Positions 9,331 through 17,916 of a stretch of DNA of 41,050 nt are shown here, piece after piece. Within the stretch, counting starts at the first letter, position 1; each line of letters opens with the position of its first letter. The stretch comes from Nitrospina sp. GTDB lineage: Bacteria; Nitrospinota; Nitrospinia; Nitrospinales; JACRGP01. The stretch is taken from the NCBI GenBank assembly GCA_024648695.1, contig JACAVV010000013.1:1-41050 (forward strand), read 5' to 3'. A model generated the notes under the pieces. The model was not told where the DNA came from. It made no database searches and saw nothing but the letters and a program-made list of their open reading frames with translations. The position numbers and the translations under genes are program-made.

Positions 9331-9621
9331 ATGGTCAAACATATAGTGATGTTCAAATTGAAAGAAAAAACTCCCGAAAACATGGAAAAAGCAATTCGGG
9401 CATTGAAAAGCCTTGAGGGCAATATAGAAACCCTGCGCTTTATGGAAGTGGGAATTGATTATAAAGGATCTGAAAGAAGTTTTGATATCGTTTTAACCAC
9501 CCACTTCGACAATAAAGAGGGGTTAGAGGTCTACGCGAAACACCCCAATCACCTCCCGGTTGTGGCTATTTTGAAAGAATTGTACACCAGTTCCGTGGTA
9601 GTGGATTATGAAATAAATTGA
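9331..9621 (+). CDS. Dabb-family alpha/beta-barrel protein
   Basis: A 96-residue protein of the stress-responsive dimeric A/B barrel (Dabb) family. It opens with MVKHIVMFKLKE, has a central helix (NMEKAIRALKSLEG) and strand (LRFMEVGIDY), then FDIVLTTHFDNKEGLEVYAKHPNH and a final VVVDYEI strand. These are the family's usual blocks, including the YxxHPxH segment. Such proteins are small soluble dimers with varied or unknown roles. The gene is isolated, with a GAGGGT site before the ATG and AT-rich spacers on both sides. Confidence 0.85.
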   Translation: MVKHIVMFKLKEKTPENMEKAIRALKSLEGNIETLRFMEVGIDYKGSERSFDIVLTTHFDNKEGLEVYAKHPNHLPVVAILKELYTSSVVVDYEIN

Positions 9622-9860
9622 AAAATAAACCTATCGGCACTAAGAAATCCACTTATAAGAACTTGGATTGTTAGTCCTTTGGAGTTTCATTCTTTTCCTT
9701 TAAACAAATAAAACTTGCACTTTTTGTCATCAAGTGTTAATGTTCCCCGAAATTTTTTGAATAGACACTTTTTTTATCTTATCTAATTTAATATAAATAA
9801 TATTTAGTATTTTCAACATTTTAGACACCTTTAATACAGCAAATCATATATTTAATGCAG

Positions 9861-9879
9861 ATTCCTGGGGTCCAGGAAT
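9861..9879 (+). repeat. perfect 8-bp hairpin in the H1-like/DksA leader
   Basis: Arms ATTCCTGG and CCAGGAAT flank GGT. No T-run follows. It could be a protein-binding dyad near the promoter or a leader hairpin. Confidence 0.5.
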
Positions 9880-9930
9880 TGCGTTTTAGGCCATTGGTTG
9901 GGGTTTAACTTTATACCTCAAACATTGGGA

Positions 9931-9977
9931 GATTTTTAGAATTCAGTTAAAGCAATCCTAAAGAATTCTAAAAAATC
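9931..9977 (+). promoter_or_regulatory. long hairpin abutting the ribosome-binding site
   Basis: GATTTTTAGAATTC (9931-9944) pairs with GAATTCTAAAAAATC (9963-9977) with a single bulged base. The loop is 18 bases. The 3' arm runs directly into the AGGAG of the next gene, so folding would place the ribosome-binding site at the foot of the stem. A role in translation or mRNA stability is inferred. Confidence 0.55.
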
Positions 9978-9990
9978 AGGAGAACAGAGG

Positions 9991-10779
9991 GTGACCAAAA
10001 AAAAAGTTTCATCAAAAAAGAAGGCCAAAGCTTCCAAATCTGCCCCCAAAAAGATTCAATCGGTTAGCAAACCAAAGGCCAAAAAAGCCACTCCCAAAAA
10101 ACCGGCCACAAAAAAATCCGCTTCCAAAGTCAAGTCGGTAAAAAAGGTATCTGCAAAACCGGCACGACCCAAAGCCAAGACGACTAAAAAGGTTACTGCC
10201 AAAAAAGCGGTTAAAGCGAAGGCAAAAAAAGCCGCACCCTCTAAAAAGAAAGTTGTTTCAAAAACCAAAAAGACCGCACCAAAAACCAAACAAAAAGCAG
10301 TAAAGAAAAAAGCGGTCAAGGCAAAGGTTAAAACAACAAAAACCACGGTCAAAAGCAAAAAGAAAACGGTTCCTGCCAAATCGGTCAAAAAACAAGTTAA
10401 ACCGGCCGTAAAATCAACAAAGCCTCAAAAAAAAATGGACCCGGCAATCGAGAAGATACGGAACAAACTGCTCAATAGCCGCCGGGAGCTTTTTGAAATG
10501 CTGGCTTCGTCCCAGGAAATGGAACGCAGTTTGAGCGAATTGAACTTTTCAAATGAAATTGATCTGGCCTCCAGTCTGGAGGGGCGGGAAATGGTGTTTC
10601 AATTGGCAAGCCGCGACCGCAATGAGTTGCGTTTGATCGACGAAGCTCTATTTCGAATCTCCAACGAAACTTACGGAATTTGCGAAAGCTGTGGAAAAAA
10701 TATTTCTGCTAAACGACTGCAAATCATGCCCCTGACCCCCTATTGTATCGAATGCCAGGAGTCCATGGAACATTCCTGA
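9991..10779 (+). CDS. histone-H1-like tail fused to a DksA/TraR zinc finger
   Basis: A 262-residue protein in two parts. Residues 1-148 are almost entirely Lys, Ala, Pro, Ser, Thr and Val in KKA/KPK-like patterns, as in bacterial histone-H1-like DNA-binding tails. Residues 149-262 are a DksA/TraR-type module: a helical hairpin (IEKIRNKLLNSRRELFEML, and a tip containing EIDLAS) and a four-Cys zinc finger CESC-x17-CIEC. DksA-type proteins bind the secondary channel of RNA polymerase; the basic tail would add DNA or RNA affinity. The start is GTG at 9991 after CAGGAGAACAGAGG. A run of nine A at codons 2-5 is a possible slippage site. It converges with secA only eight bases away. Whether it acts on polymerase or mainly on the nucleoid is open. 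Confidence 0.85.
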   Translation: MTKKKVSSKKKAKASKSAPKKIQSVSKPKAKKATPKKPATKKSASKVKSVKKVSAKPARPKAKTTKKVTAKKAVKAKAKKAAPSKKKVVSKTKKTAPKTKQKAVKKKAVKAKVKTTKTTVKSKKKTVPAKSVKKQVKPAVKSTKPQKKMDPAIEKIRNKLLNSRRELFEMLASSQEMERSLSELNFSNEIDLASSLEGREMVFQLASRDRNELRLIDEALFRISNETYGICESCGKNISAKRLQIMPLTPYCIECQESMEHS

Positions 10780-10787
10780 CCCAGGGT

Positions 10788-13352
10788 TCAGGAACTCCCA
10801 TGACATTTTTTATATTTCTTGCCGCTTCCACAAGGGCAGGGATCATTTCTTCCCACTTTCTTTTCTTCGCGTCTAACGGTAGCCGGTTTGGAGCTTTCTC
10901 CTGATTCTCCCCGATGTTCGATAAATTGTGGTTGGCTAGGAACGGTTTCCTCCACTTGAGCCAACTCCCGCTCTACCTTGATTCTGAAAATAAATTCGGT
11001 GGTTTCCTCGCGAATACGGTGGGTCATCTGCTGAAACATTTCGAACCCTTCCTTCTTGTATTCAGTGAGAGGATTCTTTTGAGCATAACCACGGAGTCCA
11101 ATTCCCTCCTTGAGGTGGTCCATAGCCAGGAGATGGTCTTTCCATAAATTGTCCAAAACCTGCAACAGGATCATCTTACCTACACCCTGAAACGTTTCGC
11201 TACCAATCTCGGCTTCTTTTTCGTTCAAAATGCGCTCGATTTCATCCAAAATGGTGTCGTGCAACTGATCGCGGTTACAATGTTCCAGTTCCAATGGTGC
11301 TTTATCATTGACCACCAATTCCTTGTCATCAACCTTTTGGATACGAATGCCCGAAAACTGCCTTTCCAGAAAATCATTCAGCTCATCGATGTCCCATTCC
11401 TCGGGATAAACTTTTTCGTGGCACACATCATGTAACTTTTCTCCAAGCACCTCATCGGCCATTTCCAACAGCATGTCCTTCTGGTTTTCACCGGATAAAA
11501 TTTCCCGGCGCATGGCGTAGATCACCTCGCGCTGGCGGTTCATGACGTCATCAAACTCCAGAAGGTGTTTACGAATATCGAAATGATGGGCCTCGACTTT
11601 GGATTGCGCATTGGCTACTGCCTTTGAAACCATGTTATGTTCGATTGGCTGGCCTTCATCCATGCCCAATCGGGCCATCAACCCGGATATCTTGTCGGAA
11701 CCGAAAATCCGGAGTAAATCGTCTTCCAGAGACAGGAAGAAGCGGGACGATCCTGGATCACCCTGCCGTCCGGAACGACCACGCAACTGATTGTCGATGC
11801 GCCTTGATTCATGACGCTCGGTTCCTAGAATATGCAATCCACCCAAATCTGGAACCCCCTCTCCCAACACGATATCGGTACCGCGGCCGGCCATATTGGT
11901 CGCAATGGTCACTGCACCTTTTTGGCCCGCCTGGGCAATGATCTCAGCTTCTTTTTCATGATGTTTGGCGTTGAGGACATTGTGTTTGATTCCGAATTTT
12001 TTTAAATGCCGGCTCAACTTTTCAGAAGTTTCAATAGAAATGGTGCCCACCAGTATCGGTTGCCCTGTCGCATGAATCTCCCGGATCTCTTCCATAACAG
12101 CATCGAACTTTTCTTTCTCCGTTCGGTATATGACATCCGGAAAATCCTCACGAATCATATTCATATTGGTGGGAACCACGACCACTTCCAGGCCATAGGT
12201 GGATTGAAACTCCGCCGCTTCTGTGTCGGCGGTACCTGTCATCCCTCCCAGCTTGTTATACATTCGAAAATAGTTCTGGAAAGTGATGCTGGCCAGGGTC
12301 TGGTTTTCGTTTTCAATGGTTACACCTTCTTTTGCCTCAAGCGCCTGATGCAAGCCATCACTGTAGCGCCTGCCGGTCATCATCCTTCCTGTAAACTCAT
12401 CGATGATAACCACCTGCCCATCCTTGACCACATAGTCCACCTCGTTTTTCTTCATCATGTGCGCCATCAGGGCCTGGTTGACATGATGAAGGATTTCAAT
12501 ATTGGATGGATCATACAAATTTTCCACATTCAGCAAACTCTCTACCTTGGCCACTCCTTCATCAGTAAGCACCACGGTTTTTGCTTTTTCATCCATCAGG
12601 CAATGCTCTTTTTTGTTGAGTTTGGGAATGATGGCGTTGACCGTATAATATTTATCTGTCGACTCCTCGGCAGGACCGGAAATGATCAAAGGCGTACGTG
12701 CTTCGTCGATCAGAATGCTGTCAACCTCATCCACAATCGCAAAGTTCAATTCGCGTTGAACAAATTGCTCTTGCGAAAACTTCATATTGTCGCGAAGGTA
12801 ATCAAAACCAAACTCGTTGTTGGTTCCATATGTCACATCGCAGGCATAGGCTTCCTTTCTCTCCTCTTCAGTCATATCGTGGTAAATATTACCCACCGTT
12901 AAGCCCAAAAACTTATAGATCGTTCCCATCCAATCCGCATCACGTCGCGCAAGGTATTCATTAACCGTGACGACATGGACTCCCTTTCCGGAAATCGCGT
13001 TCAAATACACAGGGAGAGTCGCCATCAGGGTTTTACCTTCACCGGTTTTCATTTCTGCGATTTTGCCTTCATGTAAAACCACTCCACCTATCAACTGAAC
13101 GTCGAAATGTCGCATCTTAAGCGTTCTGACACTGGCTTCGCGAACGGTTGCAAAAGCCATAGGTAAAAGTTCATCCAAAGAAGTCCCATTTTTAAAGGAT
13201 TCCTTAAATTCCGCGGTCTTGGCCTGCAATTGCTCATCGCTCAAGTCTTTAACGGATGCTTCCAATTCGTTGACCTGGTCCACATATTCCTGAATGCGTT
13301 TTAATTCCCGGTCATTGCGGGTGCCAAAAAATTTTTTAACGATTCCAAACAT
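10788..13352 (-). CDS. secA: preprotein translocase ATPase SecA
   Basis: An 854-residue SecA, the motor that pushes preproteins through SecYEG. It has [16 protein letters not shown] (Walker A), the [25 protein letters not shown]-like box, [15 protein letters not shown] and [15 protein letters not shown] from the second helicase domain. It ends in the zinc- and SecB-binding tail [13 protein letters not shown]. Length is usual. The ATG at 13352 gives the family-typical N-terminus [17 protein letters not shown]; an in-frame TTG two codons upstream is less likely. It stands downstream of a long spacer on the same strand as the M23 peptidase gene and converges with the H1-like/DksA gene. Confidence 0.97.
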   Translation of the reverse strand: MFGIVKKFFGTRNDRELKRIQEYVDQVNELEASVKDLSDEQLQAKTAEFKESFKNGTSLDELLPMAFATVREASVRTLKMRHFDVQLIGGVVLHEGKIAEMKTGEGKTLMATLPVYLNAISGKGVHVVTVNEYLARRDADWMGTIYKFLGLTVGNIYHDMTEEERKEAYACDVTYGTNNEFGFDYLRDNMKFSQEQFVQRELNFAIVDEVDSILIDEARTPLIISGPAEESTDKYYTVNAIIPKLNKKEHCLMDEKAKTVVLTDEGVAKVESLLNVENLYDPSNIEILHHVNQALMAHMMKKNEVDYVVKDGQVVIIDEFTGRMMTGRRYSDGLHQALEAKEGVTIENENQTLASITFQNYFRMYNKLGGMTGTADTEAAEFQSTYGLEVVVVPTNMNMIREDFPDVIYRTEKEKFDAVMEEIREIHATGQPILVGTISIETSEKLSRHLKKFGIKHNVLNAKHHEKEAEIIAQAGQKGAVTIATNMAGRGTDIVLGEGVPDLGGLHILGTERHESRRIDNQLRGRSGRQGDPGSSRFFLSLEDDLLRIFGSDKISGLMARLGMDEGQPIEHNMVSKAVANAQSKVEAHHFDIRKHLLEFDDVMNRQREVIYAMRREILSGENQKDMLLEMADEVLGEKLHDVCHEKVYPEEWDIDELNDFLERQFSGIRIQKVDDKELVVNDKAPLELEHCNRDQLHDTILDEIERILNEKEAEIGSETFQGVGKMILLQVLDNLWKDHLLAMDHLKEGIGLRGYAQKNPLTEYKKEGFEMFQQMTHRIREETTEFIFRIKVERELAQVEETVPSQPQFIEHRGESGESSKPATVRREEKKVGRNDPCPCGSGKKYKKCHGSS

Positions 13353-13812
13353 AGCCAACCTATGGTTTGATCATTTCAATGATTATTTCGAGTTTCCCAT
13401 TTTACCAATTCGCTTATTCTTCAATGACCAAAATACGTAAGGTCTCAGCAAGGCAAAAGGCACACTCATTCTCAATTGGGATTATTTTATTCCCCCGTTT
13501 CACCGGGATTACAATGCATTAAATAATTGTACAGAGCCACTCCAGTTGCCTGAAGTTAATGAAGTCCTGGAGTATAAAAGGGATAGGTAGATTACCAGTG
13601 AAATTCCATCCAAACAAACAAAAAGCCTTTGATTATTTATCCCCCAAACAAAGGCGTCCGGCCCTGCATTCAGGGCCGGAATTTTGGTAAATAATTAAAG
13701 GCGTTTTTTATTCAAACAAGTTTCCTGGCTTTCCCCAAGTGTTGATTTATCCGAACAGGATACACGGGAAGGAATCAGGTTTCCACATTAAAATAGAAGC
13801 CTGAAAACTGGA
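13353..13812. other. intergenic region between the M23 peptidase and secA
   Basis: About 460 bases without a convincing gene; both flanking genes are on the minus strand. It should hold the secA promoter and the end of the M23 transcript. One strong hairpin is listed separately. I see no RNA gene. Confidence 0.4.
13657..13680 (-). terminator. strong GC hairpin, probable terminator of the M23 gene
   Basis: Perfect ten-base arms TCCGGCCCTG and CAGGGCCGGA flank a four-base loop about 130 bases past the M23 stop codon. Only a weak T-rich stretch follows on either strand, so efficiency is uncertain; a structured site in the spacer is the alternative. Confidence 0.45.
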
Positions 13813-14739
13813 TCAATCCTCCAGGATATAGTTTTTCGGGTTGACCGGGATTCCATTGACCAAAACCTCATAATGGAGGTGAGGTCCCGTACTTCTACCG
13901 GTGCTTCCTACATAAGCCACCACCTGACCACGTTTTACACGATCCCCAACTTTTACCGCATGCTTGGAATTGTGACCGTAGCGGGTGACAATATTATAAC
14001 CATGATCGATTTCAACCAGGTTTCCATATCCATAATCCTTTCCTGCCAATTTAACCACACCATTAGCTGTGGCTCGAACCGGAGTGCCCGACCGTGCCGC
14101 AATGTCCCATCCTTCATGGCGTTCCTTCATACCTGTGAAGGGCGACTTGCGATAGCCAAATTTTGACGTGACCCATCCTTTAGTTGGCCAAATCGAAGGC
14201 GTTGAGGATAAAAAGGATTCCTGATTCTTAAAAAACTCATCCAGTTCCTGAAAACTGATAAGTTGCATTTGGGCCTGATTGTCCAAATTTCCCAAATCAC
14301 CGTTCAAACGATCCAGAATGGACCGTGTCCCTGCATCCATTGATGTAGAAAAACTTTGAGAAGAAAGGCCGTATGGCCCGCCAAGCCCAAGGCTCTTTTC
14401 CATGGATTTGGGAGAATTTTCCAAGGCTGTAATAACCCGTAGCTTCTTTTCAAACCGCTCCAGCCGGGCCATTTCAGTTTCAAAATTCTTGATTCGGTGC
14501 GAAAACTTCTCTAATTGAACTTTCTGGATCTTGGATTCCCGCTTAATCTTACTAAGTTCCGCTTGGCCATCCAATAAATGAAAATATTGGTTCGAAAAAT
14601 AGTAAGAGGATCCGCCCAAACCGGCCAAGAGCAAAATAAGGCCCAAAACGGCGACCTTGACTAACCATTTGGATAAACGGATGTTTTTCGGAGATCCTGA
14701 ACCTGGAAAAACCACCATTGTGTAATATTTCTTTTGCAC
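13813..14739 (-). CDS. membrane-anchored M23 (LytM-type) metallopeptidase
   Basis: A 308-residue cell-wall-associated protein. A short cytoplasmic N-terminus precedes one membrane segment (WLVKVAVLGLILLLAGLGG). A coiled coil follows (about residues 60-110), then a C-terminal M23 domain. Its zinc ligands are present in HEGWDIAA (His, Asp) and GPHLHYEVL (His), along with GYGNLVEIDHG and GDRVKRGQVVAYVGSTGRSTG, so it could be an active peptidoglycan endopeptidase. A GTG at 14739 follows AGGAGG by four bases and is preferred to an upstream TTG. A good sigma-70-type promoter lies just upstream, so it is probably transcribed apart from the TPR-dnaB genes. Confidence 0.9.
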   Translation of the reverse strand: MQKKYYTMVVFPGSGSPKNIRLSKWLVKVAVLGLILLLAGLGGSSYYFSNQYFHLLDGQAELSKIKRESKIQKVQLEKFSHRIKNFETEMARLERFEKKLRVITALENSPKSMEKSLGLGGPYGLSSQSFSTSMDAGTRSILDRLNGDLGNLDNQAQMQLISFQELDEFFKNQESFLSSTPSIWPTKGWVTSKFGYRKSPFTGMKERHEGWDIAARSGTPVRATANGVVKLAGKDYGYGNLVEIDHGYNIVTRYGHNSKHAVKVGDRVKRGQVVAYVGSTGRSTGPHLHYEVLVNGIPVNPKNYILED

Positions 14740-14783
14740 AACCCCTCCTAGGATGATTAAATCCAATAGTCATTCACAGGAAA

Positions 14784-14813
14784 ATCCTATCTCCTAAGCT
14801 ACTATTTTGTCAA
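14784..14813 (-). promoter_or_regulatory. sigma-70-type promoter for the M23 peptidase gene
   Basis: On the minus strand TTGACA (14813-14808) and TAGGAT (14789-14784) are 18 bases apart. This gives an expected start near 14776 and a short leader to the GTG at 14739. Confidence 0.6.
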
Positions 14814-14897
14814 GAGTTATTTCTATTTGTCACACTCGTGTCACAATGTATTACGTTAAAACCCAGGCCTAAAAATTACGTAAACTTTCAGTTTATT

Positions 14898-15821
14898 TCA
14901 TTGAACGCCTTTCATCCTCTCTCTCGCCTGGATATGCTGAGGATTGATTTCCAGCACTTTCCGGTAATATTCATTGGCTTTGGCCTGATCCCCCTGCTCT
15001 TCATGCAGGATGGCTAAACTGAACAGTCCGGAGACTTCGCCGCTTTGATTGTTGATTTTTTGGTAGATTTCAACGAGTCGTTCCCAATTTTCAATGGTTT
15101 CCTGCAATTTGCCCTGACTATAAAGCCGAAAGCTTTCCTGTCTCAAACTCCGGGCCAAAGCGTTGCCATAGCCTTTCGCTTGCCTGACCTTTCCGTTTTT
15201 AAGGGAATCTTCAAACTCCTGTTGAAATTTAAGAGCTTCTCCCATTTCGCGGTAAACTATTTTCAAATTCTCATAGTAAAAGGTTCCGGCAGGATCCATC
15301 TCAATGGCTTGTTTGATTTTGCTCACCGCTTCTGAGTAATCTTTGTGATGAGACAACACCGCCCCCAAGTTGTTCAAGGCCAGAGCGTTTTTGGGGTCTG
15401 CTACAATCGCCTTTTTAAAGTATTCTTTGGCGGGTTCATACATCTTGCTTAAATAAAAACAATAACCTAATGCATATAAGGCGCTGGAAGAGTCCGGATG
15501 GGCAATTAGATAATTTTCAATAAAAGCCTCCGCCCCGGCCAAAAACTCCATTCCATAATAGGATTTCACCAGACCACGAAACACCATTCCCTTGTCGTTT
15601 CCCTGATTAATCAACCGGGTGTAGGACTCGGCGGCTTTCTTATATGATTTTTGAAAGAGATGAAAATCCGCCATTTGCCGGTCGGACATGGCAGGAAAGC
15701 CCTGGTGCGCACCAAAATCCTGCGCCACGCCCATAGACGCCACCAGAAAAAAAACCACACAAAATGCTAAAGCGGTCCCGATCCTTTTAAACGCGGGATG
15801 TGACACCACATTATTTTTCAT
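14898..15821 (-). CDS. exported TPR-repeat protein
   Basis: A 307-residue protein with a signal peptide (basic start, then ALAFCVVFFLVASMGVA, cleaved before QDF), so it is periplasmic or envelope-bound. The mature part is a run of tetratricopeptide repeats, for example ALYALGYCFYLSKMYEPAKEYFKKA, then NALALNNLGAVLSHHKDYSEA, and a final QGDQAKANEYYRKVLEINP. These form a protein-binding solenoid. The frame extends upstream to 15890 inside dnaB, but the ATG at 15821 gives the signal peptide and is the likely start. It lies 25 bases after dnaB and is probably in the same transcript. Its partner is unknown. Confidence 0.82.
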   Translation of the reverse strand: MKNNVVSHPAFKRIGTALAFCVVFFLVASMGVAQDFGAHQGFPAMSDRQMADFHLFQKSYKKAAESYTRLINQGNDKGMVFRGLVKSYYGMEFLAGAEAFIENYLIAHPDSSSALYALGYCFYLSKMYEPAKEYFKKAIVADPKNALALNNLGAVLSHHKDYSEAVSKIKQAIEMDPAGTFYYENLKIVYREMGEALKFQQEFEDSLKNGKVRQAKGYGNALARSLRQESFRLYSQGKLQETIENWERLVEIYQKINNQSGEVSGLFSLAILHEEQGDQAKANEYYRKVLEINPQHIQARERMKGVQ

Positions 15822-15846
15822 TGTTGGATACCTGAATTGAGAACTG

Positions 15847-17241
15847 CTAAAAGGGAACATCTCCCGAAGGGGCTTCATTAGGAACACCACCGGGCAAGGC
15901 TTCGTCTGAATGGTTGGTAAACCGGGTGAACTCGTGAATAAAGGTTAGCTTGACGTCGCCAATGGGACCATTACGCTGTTTTCGAATCAACAATTCCGCA
16001 ACACCGGGTTCGGCGGTTTCCGGGTTGTACACTTCATCGCGGTAGATAAAAGCCACCACATCGGCATCCTGCTCAATCGCGCCCGATTCACGCAAATCGG
16101 ATAACAGCGGCCTTTTGTCGGTCCGGCTTTCAACACCTCGGCTAAGTTGGGACAGAGCCATAACGGGCACATTGATTTCTTTCGCCAGAGCTTTCAAGGA
16201 TCTTGAAATTTCCGAGATTTCCAATTGCCGGCTCTCGGTTTTACCCCTGGCGTGCATGAGTTGCAAATAATCAATAATCACCAAACCGATATCATGTTCC
16301 GCCTTCAATCTTCGCGTTCGCGCCCGGACATCCAGGGCCGTAAGCGCAGGTGAATCATCGATAAAAATAGGCGCTTCGGAAATCCGGCCCGCCGCCGTGG
16401 TCAAGCGCGGCCAATCTTCTTTGGACAGGTAACCGGTACGCAACTTGGTAGAATTTACCTTCGCTTCGGCACACAGCATTCGCAAAGCCAGTTGTTCCTT
16501 TGCCATTTCCAGACTGAATACCGCCGTCGCCACTTTTCTTTGCATGGCGGCAAACCGGGCGATATCGAGCGCAAAACTGGTTTTCCCCATACTTGGGCGC
16601 GCGGCCAAAATAATAAGGTCGGAAGGTTGAAATCCGGAGGTCATATGGTCAAGGTCGGTGAATCCGGTTTCGACTCCGGTGATCATCCCCGGCTTTTCAA
16701 ATAACTCCTCTATATATTGAAAGCTCTTTTTTACAATTTCGTTGATTGGAAAATAACTGCGCCGGGTGCGCTTTTCAGAAATCTCAAATATCGCCTGCTC
16801 GGCCTGATCCAGAATAGTCTCTACATCCTCAAAAGCTTCATAGCTTTGCGTGACGATTTCGGTAGCGGTGGCGATTAAATCCCGCAGAACCTTTTTTTCG
16901 CGAACGATTTTGGAGTGATGGCTAACGGCCTCAGCGGTGGGAACTTTTTCTTCCAGTTCCAGCAGGTATTCCATGCCGCCGCAAGCTTCCAGGCTATCTT
17001 TTTTTTGCAGGCGGTCAGTGAGAGTAAGAACGTCAACGGTTTCGTTGACTTCGAACATATCCGCCATGGCAGAATAAATTCTCTGGTGGGTTGAGGAATA
17101 GAAATCATCCGGGCTCAGGATTTCCAGCGACCGTGCAAAGGCCTGATTGGATTTCAGACAAGCTCCCAGCACACACTGCTCCGCTTCCTTTTGGTGGGGA
17201 GGAAGCTTTTTTAGAGATAAGTCTGAAAGGACATCGGACAT
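15847..17241 (-). CDS. dnaB: replicative DNA helicase DnaB
   Basis: A 464-residue hexameric helicase that unwinds DNA ahead of the replisome. The N-terminal DnaB domain starts PPHQKEAEQCVLGACL. The RecA-like domain has AARPSMGKTSFALDIA (Walker A), GLVIIDYLQLM (Walker B), and SQLSRGVESRTDKRPLLSDLRESGAIEQDADVV. Length and motifs are complete, with no intein. It follows rplI in the common rpsF-ssb-rpsR-rplI-dnaB order. The extreme C-terminus, SGDVPF, resembles the SSB tip DDDIPF encoded a few genes upstream, noted as a finding. The intergenic gap before it contains hairpins that may set relative expression. Confidence 0.97.
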   Translation of the reverse strand: MSDVLSDLSLKKLPPHQKEAEQCVLGACLKSNQAFARSLEILSPDDFYSSTHQRIYSAMADMFEVNETVDVLTLTDRLQKKDSLEACGGMEYLLELEEKVPTAEAVSHHSKIVREKKVLRDLIATATEIVTQSYEAFEDVETILDQAEQAIFEISEKRTRRSYFPINEIVKKSFQYIEELFEKPGMITGVETGFTDLDHMTSGFQPSDLIILAARPSMGKTSFALDIARFAAMQRKVATAVFSLEMAKEQLALRMLCAEAKVNSTKLRTGYLSKEDWPRLTTAAGRISEAPIFIDDSPALTALDVRARTRRLKAEHDIGLVIIDYLQLMHARGKTESRQLEISEISRSLKALAKEINVPVMALSQLSRGVESRTDKRPLLSDLRESGAIEQDADVVAFIYRDEVYNPETAEPGVAELLIRKQRNGPIGDVKLTFIHEFTRFTNHSDEALPGGVPNEAPSGDVPF

Positions 17242-17310
17242 ACCAGACCCTTGCCTGCTAGCGGATTTTTATTGGACGGGTTCCTGAGATAATAGATTCA
17301 GGACCGTGAA

Positions 17311-17334
17311 CCACCCTTTCAGATTAAAGGGTGG
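17311..17334 (-). promoter_or_regulatory. hairpin between rplI and dnaB
   Basis: Arms CCACCCTTT and AAAGGGTGG flank a six-base loop, about 33 bases past the rplI stop. No T-run follows on the minus strand. It is more likely a processing, stabilising or partial-attenuation element than a full terminator. A smaller dyad (TCCTGA/TCAGGA) lies at 17282-17303. Confidence 0.5.
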
Positions 17335-17366
17335 GGGTTGCTGACAATTCAATCGAATCAAAAACC

Positions 17367-17882
17367 CTATTTGGATTCTTCTGCGCTCTCGGCGGTTTCC
17401 GCAGGAGCTTCAGCTTCTTCCGCAGGAGCTTCCGGCTCGGCTTCTTTTTCAACCGTCACCTTAACTTCTGCAACCACTTGGGCGTGAAGCTTAATTGGGA
17501 CCAGATGATCCCCCAGGGTTTTAATGGGTTCACTCAATTGAATTTTGCGTTTATCAATTTCCACGCCCTGCTTTTTCAGTAATTCGGCAATTTCCTGTGA
17601 GGTTACCGAACCATACAACTTTCCGGTCTCGCCGACCTTTTTGGTCACCGCACAAGAAGCTTGTTTTATTTTACCAGCAATTTCTTCAGCGCCAGCGATT
17701 ACTTTCTTTAATTTTCGCTGAACCACCGCTTTTTGATGGTTGAAGGCTTTTACATTTTTAGGGTTGGCCAGGAGAGCCTTGCCTTGAGGAAGCAGGTAGT
17801 TGCGGGCATAACCGTCTTTCACAACCACTTCATCTCCTACCGAGCCCAGGTTATCGACATCTTCTTTTAATAATAAACGCAT
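17367..17882 (-). CDS. rplI: ribosomal protein bL9 with acidic C-terminal tail
   Basis: A 171-residue bL9, a two-domain protein of the large subunit near the L1 stalk. The N-domain MRLLLKEDVDNLGSVGDEV with the VKDGYARNYLLPQGKA signature, the long central helix and the C-domain are all present. The normal protein ends near residue 147. Here a further 25 or so residues of Glu, Ala and Pro follow, a low-complexity acidic tail. The ATG at 17882 is the family start; AGGAG lies 11 bases upstream. It follows the DUF2232 gene and precedes dnaB. Confidence 0.96.
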   Translation of the reverse strand: MRLLLKEDVDNLGSVGDEVVVKDGYARNYLLPQGKALLANPKNVKAFNHQKAVVQRKLKKVIAGAEEIAGKIKQASCAVTKKVGETGKLYGSVTSQEIAELLKKQGVEIDKRKIQLSEPIKTLGDHLVPIKLHAQVVAEVKVTVEKEAEPEAPAEEAEAPAETAESAEESK

Positions 17883-17916
17883 GGATGAATGCACTCCTAA
17901 ATTGTAATTGTAAATT

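Larger units (their letters stand above)
9622..9990 (+). other. AT-rich leader region of the H1-like/DksA gene
   Basis: Some 370 bases without a gene. The stretch near 9700-9840 is very AT-rich, with promoter-like elements (for example TTGAAT, 17 bases, TATCTA around 9757-9785) but none decisive. Two inverted repeats, listed separately, lie between this and the next start codon. Confidence 0.4.

Noticed and set aside
10056-10388. 110-codon minus-strand frame rich in Phe, Leu and Val
   Set aside because: It is the reverse reading of the Lys/Ala-rich tail; AAA and GCC codons read backwards give TTT and GGC, so the apparent membrane protein is an artefact.
9991-10440. Tandem DNA repeat or CRISPR-like array suggested by repeated AAAAAA and GCC units
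   Set aside because: The repetition is at the level of Lys/Ala codons with irregular spacing and no constant repeat unit.
12006-12902. 298-codon plus-strand frame
   Set aside because: It lies wholly antisense to well-conserved secA, has no ribosome-binding site and no recognisable motif.
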